Shown one piece after another: positions 35,265 through 43,464 of a stretch of 64,000 nucleotides of DNA (positions within the stretch are counted from its first letter, which is position 1; each line of letters starts with the position of its first letter). Origin of the DNA: CAZAMB01 sp964486335. GTDB taxonomy: Bacteria; Planctomycetota; Phycisphaerae; UBA1845. Under the pieces are notes generated by a model. It worked only from the letters and a program-made list of their open reading frames with translations, was not told the origin of the DNA and made no database searches. The position numbers and the translations under genes are program-made. The stretch spans positions 124,001 to 188,000 of the forward strand of contig CAZAMB010000006.1 of the NCBI GenBank assembly GCA_964486335.1, given 5' to 3'.

Positions 35265-37676
35265 TCATACAAATCGTTGTTTGGATGTTGCCTTGACCGG
35301 ACGCTCTACTGAAGATGGCTTCTTTGCGTTCAGCAGCTTCCTCGCCGCCGCGACGATGTCCGCATCCTGGGGAAGCACATGATCCGCCGCCGGCCCCAGC
35401 GGAATGTAAGTGTCATGCGCGTTGATTCGCCCGGCCCGCACTTGCGATCCGCACTCCTCGCACAGCAGCGCCAGCACCGCCTCGGCCACTCCGCCCGTGC
35501 GACGACTCTCATCCACGACGAGAACATTCCCCGTTGCCAGTGCCTGCTCGACAATGAACGCCTCATTCAGCGGATTAAGCCAGCGAAGGTCCACGACCCG
35601 CGCGCGAATCCCGTGCTGTTCGCGCAGGACCTTTTCCGCCCGAAGCGACATGTACAACCCATTGGCGAACGTCAGGATCGTCATGTCCTCGCGTTGCCTT
35701 GTCCGCGAGCCATCAACCTTGGTCCCTTCGACGTAGACCTGCCCTTCGCCGAGCGCGATAAACTCGCCCGGTTTCGGATACGCGAACGACCACAGCCCGT
35801 CCTTCGCCTCGTGCAGGTCTTTCGTCATGTACAAAGCGATCGGTTCGATGAACGCGATCACCCGACCGTCCGCCTTGGCCATGGCCATGCACGTCCGCAT
35901 CATGGCCGCCGCATCATCGCCGCGCGACGGCGTGCAGATCACCAGCCCCGGAACGTCGCGCAGCGCGGCGATGCTGTTGTCATTATGGAAATGCCCGCCG
36001 AAACCCTTCTGATAGGCCCACCCCGCGATCCGCATCACCATCGGGTTGCGGAACTGATCATTCGAGAAATATTGAAGCGAACAGGCCTCGCCGCGAATCT
36101 GATCCTCGGCGTTGTGATAATAGGCGAGGTACTGAATCTCCGGAATCGGCAGCAATCCCACGTGCGCCGCGCCGATCGCCAATCCCAGAATCGTCGTCTC
36201 ATCCAGCACCGTGTTGAACACCCGACCCGGCCCGAACGCCGACTGAAGCCCCGTCGTCACATGGTAGACGCCGCCCTTCCTGGCCACGTCTTCGCCGAAC
36301 AGGATCGCTTCCGGATACTTGAGCAGCAGATCGTGCAGGCCGAGGTTGATGTTGACCGCCATGTGCCGCGGCGGACCCGTTTCCGGCAGTCGGTCCGCGC
36401 CGCCGAAAACTTGCGCGCGAACGGACGCATCGACCGCCCGCGCGGCTTCCGCCGTCACCGCGTCCGCATGGTACGGCGCGAGCGTTGCGACGATTCGCTC
36501 CGCACTGTCCAGCTTCGGCGTCCGGGCGGCATGGCTCGAGGCCTCGCGGACCCTCGTCCGAACGCCCTCATACAGCTCCAGCACTTCCGAAGGAGTCATC
36601 AGCCCAAAATCGATCACGAGCCGCGCCGATGACAGCAGCGGATCCTTCGCTTCCGCCGCTTCGATCTGTTCAAACGAATGGTATTCCGTCTCAGCGTCAC
36701 TGCCTGCGTGACCGAGCAGTCGAACCGTCTTGAGGTGCAGAAACACCGGCGAGCGGTGTTCACGGCAATACGCTACGGCCTGCTTGGCTCCGCGATACGC
36801 ATCCACGAGGTCGAGCCCGTTGGCCCGAAAGTACTGGAAGCCGTAACGGTTCGAGTAATTGGCGTCGATCCAGCCCGCCGGAGTCTGCACACTGATCCCG
36901 ATCCCGTTATCCTCGCAAACGAACAAGATCGGCACAGGCAGATGCTGGTGAGCGGCTCGGGCTGCCGCATTGAATGCCGTTTGGGCGACGGCATGACTGA
37001 CCGACGCATCACCAAAAGTACAAAGAAAAATACTGTCCCACGGCAGGCCAATATCCACGCCCAGTCGCCGCGATCGCGAAAGCGACAACGCCGCGCCGAC
37101 CGCTTTCGAAAAATGACTCGCGATCGTGCTGGTTTGCGGGGGCACCCACATCGCAACGCTGCCCCACACCTTGTGCCGTCCGCCGGAAATCGGGTCTTCG
37201 GTGCTGGCCGCGAAGCTCAGCATCGTGTCGCGAACAAAATCGACGCCCGACACTTTCCGCGAACGCTCGGCCATGAACGCGCCGCTGCGATAGTGCAGGA
37301 ATGCCATGTCGGTGTGCCGCGTGAGACGCCCGACGACCGCGTTCCCTTCGTGGCCCGCCGATCCGATCGTGTAAAATCCCTCGTTGCGCGCCCGCATCGC
37401 CCGCGATTCGATATCCTGATGCCGCGCGATGATCTGCGATTCGAACAGTTCGATGAGGTCGCGCCCGGTCAGTCCCGACGGTTCATCGATCGCCGCATCG
37501 AGCGACGCGCGAGATCCTCCCGAATGGCTCGCCTCGGATCCCAGCGATCGAACCAGCGCGACGAAATTCTCATCCACAACCTGCGCGCGATTGAGGTTGA
37601 ATCGCGCTCGTGGCGCTTCTTTTGACGACGCCGAAACGCGCGACGGATTGGCCCCGGAAGGGTGGTAGTCGTTCAA
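35265..37676 (-). CDS. fused 2-oxoacid dehydrogenase E1 (alpha and beta subunits in one chain, BCKDH-like)
   Basis: 803-residue thiamine-diphosphate enzyme joining E1-alpha (about residues 70-430) and E1-beta (about 437-785). The alpha half has SAGHEGNAVVG and the ThDP-Mg motif running from GDASVSH (222-228) to VCEDNGIGIS (253-262). The beta half has LFGEDVARKGGVYHVTTGL, LDETTILGLAIGAA, PIPEIQYLAYYHNAEDQ and DLRWLNPLN. The family decarboxylates 2-oxoacids (branched-chain or pyruvate) and passes the acyl group to a lipoyl E2. No E2 or E3 gene is adjacent, and the gene is isolated between repeat blocks. The only usable start is TTG at 37676 (GGGAA upstream), since no ATG precedes the conserved alpha region. 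The substrate cannot be told by eye. Confidence 0.88.
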   Translation of the reverse strand: MNDYHPSGANPSRVSASSKEAPRARFNLNRAQVVDENFVALVRSLGSEASHSGGSRASLDAAIDEPSGLTGRDLIELFESQIIARHQDIESRAMRARNEGFYTIGSAGHEGNAVVGRLTRHTDMAFLHYRSGAFMAERSRKVSGVDFVRDTMLSFAASTEDPISGGRHKVWGSVAMWVPPQTSTIASHFSKAVGAALSLSRSRRLGVDIGLPWDSIFLCTFGDASVSHAVAQTAFNAAARAAHQHLPVPILFVCEDNGIGISVQTPAGWIDANYSNRYGFQYFRANGLDLVDAYRGAKQAVAYCREHRSPVFLHLKTVRLLGHAGSDAETEYHSFEQIEAAEAKDPLLSSARLVIDFGLMTPSEVLELYEGVRTRVREASSHAARTPKLDSAERIVATLAPYHADAVTAEAARAVDASVRAQVFGGADRLPETGPPRHMAVNINLGLHDLLLKYPEAILFGEDVARKGGVYHVTTGLQSAFGPGRVFNTVLDETTILGLAIGAAHVGLLPIPEIQYLAYYHNAEDQIRGEACSLQYFSNDQFRNPMVMRIAGWAYQKGFGGHFHNDNSIAALRDVPGLVICTPSRGDDAAAMMRTCMAMAKADGRVIAFIEPIALYMTKDLHEAKDGLWSFAYPKPGEFIALGEGQVYVEGTKVDGSRTRQREDMTILTFANGLYMSLRAEKVLREQHGIRARVVDLRWLNPLNEAFIVEQALATGNVLVVDESRRTGGVAEAVLALLCEECGSQVRAGRINAHDTYIPLGPAADHVLPQDADIVAAARKLLNAKKPSSVERPVKATSKQRFV

Positions 37677-37980
37677 GCAATTCCCAATCAGATTCGGCCC
37701 GGAATTCGGATTTCACGCCCCATTCGCGCCGCCCATCGTGCGTCCAAACTGCGACGACGCGAAAGCGGCTTCGTTCGGCCTCGCACGAAGCGACCCCGGT
37801 GCGCCTTCGGCCACCGCTCTCGAGCAGAGGCGATTAGAACACCCGCGCGTCAATGCCTTTGCTCGGTTCCCGATCGCGCTGCACCGAGCGCGAGGCACTA
37901 CCGACAAACCCCAGTGTATCATGACCTCACCGATTCGACGAAATCCCGACCGATATCCGTGAAAACGAACCGCCACGCCG

Positions 37981-38022
37981 AGCCGCGGACTTGACCAACC
38001 GGCAGGCCGGCAACCCGCGTGG
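37981..38022 (+). repeat. direct repeat on the 5' side of the E1 gene
   Basis: Partner of 35166-35207 (AGCCGCGGACTTGACCAACC and following). The differences are single-base substitutions. Confidence 0.75.
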
Positions 38023-38034
38023 CCCTCGGCCATC

Positions 38035-38091
38035 GAGCCCCGCCAGGGGCCAAGGAATGTAGCCACGTGTAAAACGAAGCGCAACCCGTGG
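38035..38091 (+). repeat. double-hairpin repeat unit (55-bp family)
   Basis: GAGCCCC-GCCA-GGGGC, then AAGGAATGTAGCCACG and CGAAGCGCAACCCGTGG. Substitutions in the second hairpin (GTGTAAAACG) weaken its left arm. Confidence 0.8.
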
Positions 38092-38097
38092 TCCGCC

Positions 38098-38450
38098 CAT
38101 CCCCGCGAGCCGCGAGCTTCAGCTCGCGCGGCCTTGCGGCTTTCCGCGAATATCGCTCGACCAGATTCAGTTCAAAGGACTCGTTGTACGATTTCGGGAT
38201 CGACTCCTCACATCAACCGCCGCCCTCCCATCCAATCATTCCTTTTCCAGCCGTTTCGACGGAAGATATCAGGATGATTCTTAGGACGTGGCGCGTCGTA
38301 ATCACAACCAAACGGCCGTGTATCCGCCCCCTTCGCCCGGCTGATAGAACCGGATTACCGGGTGGAGCAACATCTGCGTTGCTCTCCGTCTGAATAACAC
38401 CACGGAAACGTGTTGACGTTCCCGACGACATGGGGCAAACGCCTCAGCCG
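38098..38450 (+). repeat. flanking module A (3' side of the kinase gene)
   Basis: The first 159 bp match 41873-42031 at about 90 percent, including the palindrome CGCGAGC-TTCA-GCTCGCG (38111-38128) and TTCAGTTCAAAGGACTCGT. Homology resumes beyond the MITE-like insertion of the other copy: AGGATGATTC region, CCGGATT.ACCGGGTG, and ACGGAA.CGTGTTGACGTT. It ends about 55 bp from the kinase stop codon. Confidence 0.8.
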
Positions 38451-38505
38451 ACCTTCTTTGCGTACCATCCGAACTGTGTCATGTATTCTGATAACCGCAA
38501 GTAAT

Positions 38506-41262
38506 TCAGGTTGTTTTCAACTCGTCTCGCAACAGTTTGCGCCCGGCCAGGGACGTATAGAAGCCAAATAACGCCACGGCGGCAATGACTACCAATGCTG
38601 TCAGCATCGGCGCAGCCTGCCACGCGCCCAGATCGGCGCTTCCGGGAATAAACGCTGCCTGATTGCAAAGTCCGGCCGCCGTGGCAGCCACCAGACCAAA
38701 CCGTAAGAGGATGAGGAGCGACACCCCGGTATGCAGGCCCAAGATCAAAAAATTTCGCAGTAACGTATTGGAATTATCCGCGAATGAGGACACGTATGCC
38801 AAAGTCAGCAACAGCCACGCAATCGCGACGGCCACCCACAGTCTACGCACAACAGCGCGGATCATCAGGACGAGGAGCAACATAAAGAGAGTCTTTGCGG
38901 CTTGCACTATTGCCTGGCTAATCATGCCAACGATCACCCAATGCAGCTTGTGTAACAGGGAAATGTCTCCAACTTGGGGCACCAAGAATGGCCGGCCAAA
39001 GGTAGACGGGAGCCACAAGTCCAAGCCAAAGACCGCCACCATCGTTGCGAGTCCGAGCGCCGCGCCCAATAACAAGTCGCGTCCCACGAGCGGATCGCGC
39101 CAGCGCCCGCTGAGCAAACGAGTCCACGATATCAAAAGTTGGGGCCGGCGACGCCGAACAAAAGGTTCCGCCGCCATGTAGAAAACCCAAAGCAAAACAG
39201 CCCAGAACAGCGCGAGCGCAATGACCAGGAGAATCGAGTTGATTAGCTCGAACCCGCCCGATAGGCGCGTCTTGTAGAGCAGTCCACCTAAGAAGAGGAC
39301 CAATCCCGTAGCGGCCGCCAAGCGCAGCGCTCCGCGCCGATCACCCCGTCCTAGTCGAAAATTTCGCCGCGCCATGATCGCTCCCCCAGCCATGACGGCG
39401 ACAAACATCATCATGAGCGTGATTTGCTCCCTGACGGGTGAAAGACGTGATGGGGGCATCTTGCCCGCCTCCGGAATCTGCCAGGGTAGCAGAACGCGGA
39501 ATTGGACCGCACGGCCTTGCACCAGGCCTGCCTCCACGCGGACCGGCAAGTCGCTTGATTCATCAAAAGTGCCGGCCCACGCAGCGCGGTGATCACATTG
39601 AACCGACGGCCTCCAAATCGGCGCGACTTCATTGAATCGCGACCGATCAAGTCCCGCCTCATGGAATAGCGCCGACCATACCAACTCGGCGGAAGAGGCT
39701 GTTTCGCCATCGCGTTCGCCGAAGGGGCCCGGTTCAACGTTCAGCTCAAGCAGGCGTCCCTGGGGGTCAAGCCGAAGTCCGATCATCCCAGGCTCTGTAG
39801 ACGGGGGGTTTCCCAGATGAACGGTCTCCAAGATGAGCGGATTATCTTGCCAAGTCCACATGGCCTTAGGGCTTCGTCGATACCAAAAGGTGATCACAGA
39901 TGGTCGATTTCCAGATACTTGCGGCGACTGCAGCGGTGGACGGTCGGTTCCCTTAAGAAACTCCAGGTAGCCTTGGTTGGCCTCGAATTCGAATTCGCTG
40001 TCTCTATACGGTTCGTTGAAGCCCAGCCGGGCCAGCATGTCGCAGGCTTGTCCCGCGAGTTGCTCCGGCGTTTTGGGAAGCGGGACCATCGCTGAAAGGA
40101 AAACTCGATCGCTCAGGAAGAACCAACAGACCATTCCGGCGAACAGCGTGACTAGGAGAACCACAGCCGTTCGCGGACGGAGAAGGCCTTCTTCGGCGCC
40201 CAGCGCCACCATCTCGGGCGAGGGTGTTTCCCCCGCCGCCAAGGCGGCCGCGAGTGGATCGCCGCCGGGGAGCGCCGACGCCACAGCCAAGGCCGACCCG
40301 GGGCGATCGCGGGGGTCGTCTTCCAAGCACCGAAGGATGACGCGCTCAACGGCCGGATCGATGTCCCCCACGATGGATGAGGGACTCGTCGGTGTAGATC
40401 CTTGGGCTTGATCGAGTAGTTGGCTGGCCGTCCCTTCGCGGGCTCGCTTGCCGGTGAACAACTCATACAGCACCAGGCCCAACGCGTAGATATCGCTACG
40501 GACCGAGACGCCCTTCCCGGTGAGCTGCTCCGGAGCCATGTAGGCCGGGGTTCCGGCGAGGATTTCTTTTCCAGTGAACTGATCGGCGAAACCGGCCAAT
40601 CCGAAGTCGGTGATTCGAACCCGGCCCTTGCCGTCGATCATTACGTTGTGCGGTTTCAGATCACGATGGAGAACGTCTTTGTCATGGGCGGCGGCCAGAC
40701 CGTAGCAAAGTTGTCGCGCGATCTCGATCGCCTTTTCCTTCGAAGGCCGGCCCATCCGCCTCAGCACGGCGGCCAGGTCCTCGCCGTCGATGTATTCCAT
40801 CGAAAGGAAGAGCTGTTCGTCGGCTTCGCCCAGGTCGTACACCCGGCACACGTTGGGATGAGATACTTGACGAGCCAGACGTACTTCATTGCGGAACCGC
40901 GCCACGCGCTTCGAGTCTTTCGCGAATTCCTCCGGCAAGAATTTCAAGGCAACGGGATGATCAAGCTCCAGGTCGTCGGCCCGATAGACTTCGCCCATGC
41001 CGCCTTTACCGAGAAGGCTCACGATTCGGTAGCGCTGGGTGAGCATGGCGCCGGGTAGGAATCGGCCATGATCGCCTGACCGCGACGCCCACCGATCAGC
41101 CCCGACTTCCGCGGGTTTGCCTCGTGCCGCACCTTCACGGTACGCAGGTTGGGTCTGCGTCACATTCGGCGGCGTCGTGGCGCGTGAAATCGTCGCGCCG
41201 CATGTGGGGCAAATCCGGCTGGATTCGCCAATCGGCTCCTTACAGGATGGACAAAGATTCAT
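38506..41262 (-). CDS. membrane-bound Ser/Thr protein kinase with N-terminal zinc ribbon (918 aa)
   Basis: A Hanks-type kinase. Residues 1-22 form a zinc ribbon (Cys4, Cys7, Cys18, Cys21). The kinase domain, about 78-345, has GKGGMG (85-90), the ATP lysine VALKF (Lys107), HRDLKPHN (199-206), DFG (219-221) and an APE-like MAPEQL. One helix follows at about 373-392 (VVLLVTLFAGMVCWFFL), then an extracytoplasmic region of about 200 residues, then at least seven hydrophobic helices to the C terminus. It would phosphorylate proteins in response to an envelope signal; the substrate is unknown. The ATG at 41262 starts directly with the zinc ribbon. The gene stands alone between flanking modules A and B. 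Multi-helix C termini are less usual than a single helix for such kinases. Confidence 0.92.
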   Translation of the reverse strand: MNLCPSCKEPIGESSRICPTCGATISRATTPPNVTQTQPAYREGAARGKPAEVGADRWASRSGDHGRFLPGAMLTQRYRIVSLLGKGGMGEVYRADDLELDHPVALKFLPEEFAKDSKRVARFRNEVRLARQVSHPNVCRVYDLGEADEQLFLSMEYIDGEDLAAVLRRMGRPSKEKAIEIARQLCYGLAAAHDKDVLHRDLKPHNVMIDGKGRVRITDFGLAGFADQFTGKEILAGTPAYMAPEQLTGKGVSVRSDIYALGLVLYELFTGKRAREGTASQLLDQAQGSTPTSPSSIVGDIDPAVERVILRCLEDDPRDRPGSALAVASALPGGDPLAAALAAGETPSPEMVALGAEEGLLRPRTAVVLLVTLFAGMVCWFFLSDRVFLSAMVPLPKTPEQLAGQACDMLARLGFNEPYRDSEFEFEANQGYLEFLKGTDRPPLQSPQVSGNRPSVITFWYRRSPKAMWTWQDNPLILETVHLGNPPSTEPGMIGLRLDPQGRLLELNVEPGPFGERDGETASSAELVWSALFHEAGLDRSRFNEVAPIWRPSVQCDHRAAWAGTFDESSDLPVRVEAGLVQGRAVQFRVLLPWQIPEAGKMPPSRLSPVREQITLMMMFVAVMAGGAIMARRNFRLGRGDRRGALRLAAATGLVLFLGGLLYKTRLSGGFELINSILLVIALALFWAVLLWVFYMAAEPFVRRRRPQLLISWTRLLSGRWRDPLVGRDLLLGAALGLATMVAVFGLDLWLPSTFGRPFLVPQVGDISLLHKLHWVIVGMISQAIVQAAKTLFMLLLVLMIRAVVRRLWVAVAIAWLLLTLAYVSSFADNSNTLLRNFLILGLHTGVSLLILLRFGLVAATAAGLCNQAAFIPGSADLGAWQAAPMLTALVVIAAVALFGFYTSLAGRKLLRDELKTT

Positions 41263-41354
41263 GTCATCATCCTACCCTTTGCCTGCACCCAAGTCATACC
41301 ACACAGTTGACCAAATCCACTTCGCAACCCTCAAACATTGAAACCAACCGGCCC

Positions 41355-41555
41355 GGTGACCACGCGATACGAAAGTCCCGTGATTGTCGCGGAATCGCGA
41401 ATTGCCGCATATCGTCGCACTCGAAGAACGGCACGTGATACGACAGCAGCCAAAGATCCCCGAGCGTTGCAGTGAACGTGTGAACGACTCCGCGCGTGAA
41501 TTTCGCGACGTCGCCCGCATCTCCGACAACCCAACGAAGCTCGCGCGACTCTCGG
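41355..41555 (+). repeat. flanking module B (5' side of the kinase gene)
   Basis: 201 bp, about 90 percent identical to 43259-43459 with no gaps, beginning GGTGACCACGCGATACGAAA. It begins 93 bp upstream of the kinase start codon. A minus-strand frame through it is open in both copies but has more replacement than silent changes, so coding is doubtful. Confidence 0.88.
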
Positions 41556-41560
41556 TCCTT

Positions 41561-41705
41561 GAGCCCCGGCAGGGGAAAAGGAATGTAGCCACGGATGAAG
41601 CGAAGCGCAACCGCTAGGCCCCGCAAGGGGCCAAGGAATGTAGCCACGGGTGAAGCGAAGCGCAACCGCTAGGCCCCGCAAGGGGCCAAGGAATGTAGCC
41701 ACGGG
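41561..41705 (+). repeat. tandem array of 55-bp double-hairpin units, cut by the assembly gap
   Basis: Units start at 41561, 41616 and 41671 with a 55-bp period. Each has GGCCCC-GCAA-GGGGCC (a GNRA-type tetraloop), AAGGAATGTAGCCACGG, TGAAGCGAAGCGCAACC and GCTA. The third unit runs into the N gap, and a unit end (TGAAGCGAAGCGCAACCCG) reappears at 41806. The array is probably longer in reality. Confidence 0.88.
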
Positions 41706-41805
41706 NNNNNNNNNNNNNNNNNNNNNNNNNNNNNNNNNNNNNNNNNNNNNNNNNNNNNNNNNNNNNNNNNNNNNNNNNNNNNNNNNNNNNNNNNNNNNNN
41801 NNNNN
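41706..41805. other. assembly gap (100 N)
   Basis: Exactly 100 N, the usual placeholder for unknown length. Both edges lie inside the 55-bp unit, so the break was most likely caused by the tandem array. Confidence 0.98.
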
Positions 41806-41827
41806 TGAAGCGAAGCGCAACCCGTGG
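41806..41827 (+). repeat. truncated 55-bp unit after the gap
   Basis: The second-hairpin part of the unit, closing with ACCCGTGG as in the isolated copies at 35054 and 38035 rather than ACCGCTA as in the tandem copies. Confidence 0.75.
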
Positions 41828-41872
41828 TTGGGATTGAAACAGAATTCCCGCCCCGGAGCGGGCGGAGGAATC

Positions 41873-42290
41873 CATCCCCGCGAGCCGCGAGCTTCAGCTC
41901 GCGCGGCCTTGCGGCTTTCCGCGAATGTCGTTCGACCAGATTCAGTTCAAAGGACTCGTCGTACGATTTCGGGATAGTCTCCTCACATTAACCGCCGTCC
42001 ACCCACCCTATCAATCCATTTCCAGCCGTTTAGAGCATGTAACAATCAAGTGTAGCGTCGGGGCTTGTCCCCGACGAATCGGGTTTGGCGTCACCCACAA
42101 GGAGTGACGCTACATTTGATCGTTATGAGCAATAGACCGAGGACATCAGAATGGCTTTGGGAAATGGCGAATGGTAAGCTCGCCCCCCTGGCCCGGTTGG
42201 TGAGACCGGATTTACCGGGTGATGCGTCCCGTCTTAATGGCGTCACGGAAGCGTGTTGACGTTCGTGACGACAAGAAGCCGAAGCCTCAG
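41873..42290 (+). repeat. flanking module A, copy 2 (3' side of the HEPN-like gene), interrupted by a MITE-like insertion
   Basis: Counterpart of 38098-38450. Bases 41873-42031 are the conserved first part (palindrome at 41886-41903). Homology resumes after 42134 (GACCGAGGACATCAGAATGG against GACGGAAGATATCAGGATGA) and continues to about 42290. Confidence 0.8.
42032..42134 (+). mobile_element. MITE-like element with about 25-bp terminal inverted repeats
   Basis: The left end 42035-42059 and right end 42106-42130 are inverted repeats matching at about 20 of 25 positions, strongest as TGTAGCGTC / GACGCTACA. Inside are two perfect hairpins: CGTCGGGG-CTTGT-CCCCGACG, and GCGTCAC / GTGACGC overlapping the right end. 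Module A copy 1 lacks this segment and gives the empty site near 38256. No transposase is encoded, and a target-site duplication is not clear. Confidence 0.65.
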
Positions 42291-42392
42291 CGCGAATGCC
42301 AAGCTGACCCATGCGACATTGTCAGCCTTGCGACGGACGCGTAGTGAATTAATCTAAAATGGTGCCGCTGATCCATCGCTCACGTTGGACGT

Positions 42393-43151
42393 TCATTGTT
42401 CGCCCAGCCGGGCTCTCCGGAACAACTCCGCTATCGACTCATTCACGTCAGGGGCCTCATGATCGACCGGCACAATGAGCGCAGCGCCTAGCTCCTCCAA
42501 CACTGAGAACATCTTCGACACAAATGCCCGTGGAATCTGGATCAGGGAGCCGCTCTCTCCGAACGATTGCAGCTTATCTGTTGCGGACACGCCCGGAATT
42601 TCGGGGACACCTTCCACGAACGGCAATACTCTCTCACGAAGTTTAGCGTTTACCTCCAACCCTTCGTGGACGAGGTGGCCCCTTAGCGCCACGAACATTT
42701 CCACGGACGATCTTCCTGCAGGCCATACAATCGATTGCATTCCTGCCCCTTGTGCCTCTTCAAGAACTCCAATAATAAAATTCCTGCGTTCTTTCCGTGG
42801 ACCTTTGGATGCCCGCTGCACGAATTCCTTCGATATCTGCCACGGCGTGCCTGCGCCCAGTGTACCCGAACAGAAAGATTCGAACGTCGAATAGAGAAGG
42901 ACGATCTGACAGAGCCGATGCATTGTCTGCATGATGCACGTCTCGATGCCGAAGTCGATCTGCGCCTCCGGTTCATATTCGCCCACGCTACCAGTTCTCG
43001 CGCGAAGGCGCAGCTCGATCTCCGCATCCTGGCATCTTCCGCTTCGTGCGTCCTCAGCCTGTTCGAACGAGAAAAACAACTGACGAAGTGTTCTCATCCT
43101 TTCGAAGAACGGATGTCCTCCTGCGCGCAACATGTCCCGTTCCGTCGGCAT
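42393..43151 (-). CDS. hypothetical protein with HEPN-like R-x4-H motif
   Basis: 252 residues, soluble, mostly helical, with no family I can name securely. Two features suggest a HEPN-type helical bundle: a conserved-looking helix with LYSTFESFCSG at about 86-96, and VALRGHLVHEGLEV at about 155-168, where Arg157 and His162 give the R-x4-H spacing of HEPN ribonucleases and MAE/RiboL-PSP-like proteins. The rest carries charged helices and the closing NESIAELFRRARLGEQ. The ATG at 43151 has AGGA about ten bases upstream. The gene is isolated, bracketed by modules A' and B' exactly as the kinase gene is by A and B. No antitoxin or nucleotidyltransferase partner is adjacent. It may be a defence or stress RNase, but the function is not established. 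Confidence 0.7.
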   Translation of the reverse strand: MPTERDMLRAGGHPFFERMRTLRQLFFSFEQAEDARSGRCQDAEIELRLRARTGSVGEYEPEAQIDFGIETCIMQTMHRLCQIVLLYSTFESFCSGTLGAGTPWQISKEFVQRASKGPRKERRNFIIGVLEEAQGAGMQSIVWPAGRSSVEMFVALRGHLVHEGLEVNAKLRERVLPFVEGVPEIPGVSATDKLQSFGESGSLIQIPRAFVSKMFSVLEELGAALIVPVDHEAPDVNESIAELFRRARLGEQ

Positions 43152-43464
43152 TAAACTTCATCCTATATTGGAAGCCCCAACACGGCGAGCGGAACAGTCA
43201 TTCTGCTGCCGCAAGGCGCGTCGATAATCCGTCATTAACCGCTGACCTTAATCACGCCGGTGACCACGCGATACGAAAGTCCCGTGATTGTCGCGGAATC
43301 GCGAACTGCCGCTTATCGGCGACCTCGAAGAACGGCACGTGAAACGACAGCAGCCAAAGATTCCCGAGCACTGTTGTAAACGTGTGAACGACTCCGCGGG
43401 TGAACATCGTGACGTCGCCCGCGTCTCCGACAACCAACCGAAGCTCGCGCGACCTTCGGTTGAG
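43152..43464. other. intergenic region mostly formed by module B copy 2
   Basis: Bases 43152-43258 hold the likely promoter of the HEPN-like gene (AT-rich CCAATATAGG just before its start when read on the minus strand) and nothing else I recognise. The remaining 201 bp are repeat B. Confidence 0.6.
43259..43459 (+). repeat. flanking module B, copy 2 (5' side of the HEPN-like gene)
   Basis: Ungapped match to 41355-41555 at about 90 percent over 201 bp. It ends six bases before the stop codon of the SRPBCC gene and begins 108 bp upstream of the HEPN-like start codon, similar to the 93 bp seen for the kinase. Confidence 0.88.

Larger units (their letters stand above)
37677..38505. other. repeat-filled intergenic region
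   Basis: No gene is supported in these 829 bp. Bases 37677-37980 show nothing I can name. From 37981 there is a run of repeats: the direct repeat shared with 35166, a double-hairpin unit at 38035-38091, and the long flanking module A at 38098-38450. Confidence 0.7.
41263..42392. other. repeat cluster containing the assembly gap
   Basis: No gene is supported. In order it holds module B (41355-41555), the tandem 55-bp array (41561-41705), the N gap, the end of an array unit and a GC hairpin (CCGCCC / GGGCGG at about 41849-41866), module A copy 2 (41873-42290) and, inside it, a MITE-like element (42032-42134). Confidence 0.75.

Noticed and set aside
41561..41705. Possible CRISPR array from regularly spaced repeats
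   Set aside because: Units are contiguous at 55 bp with no unique spacers and no cas genes.
41294..41875. Short frames reading through the 55-bp units and the N gap (peptides such as RGYIPWPLAG)
   Set aside because: They are translations of non-coding tandem repeats, and some span the gap; they are artefacts.
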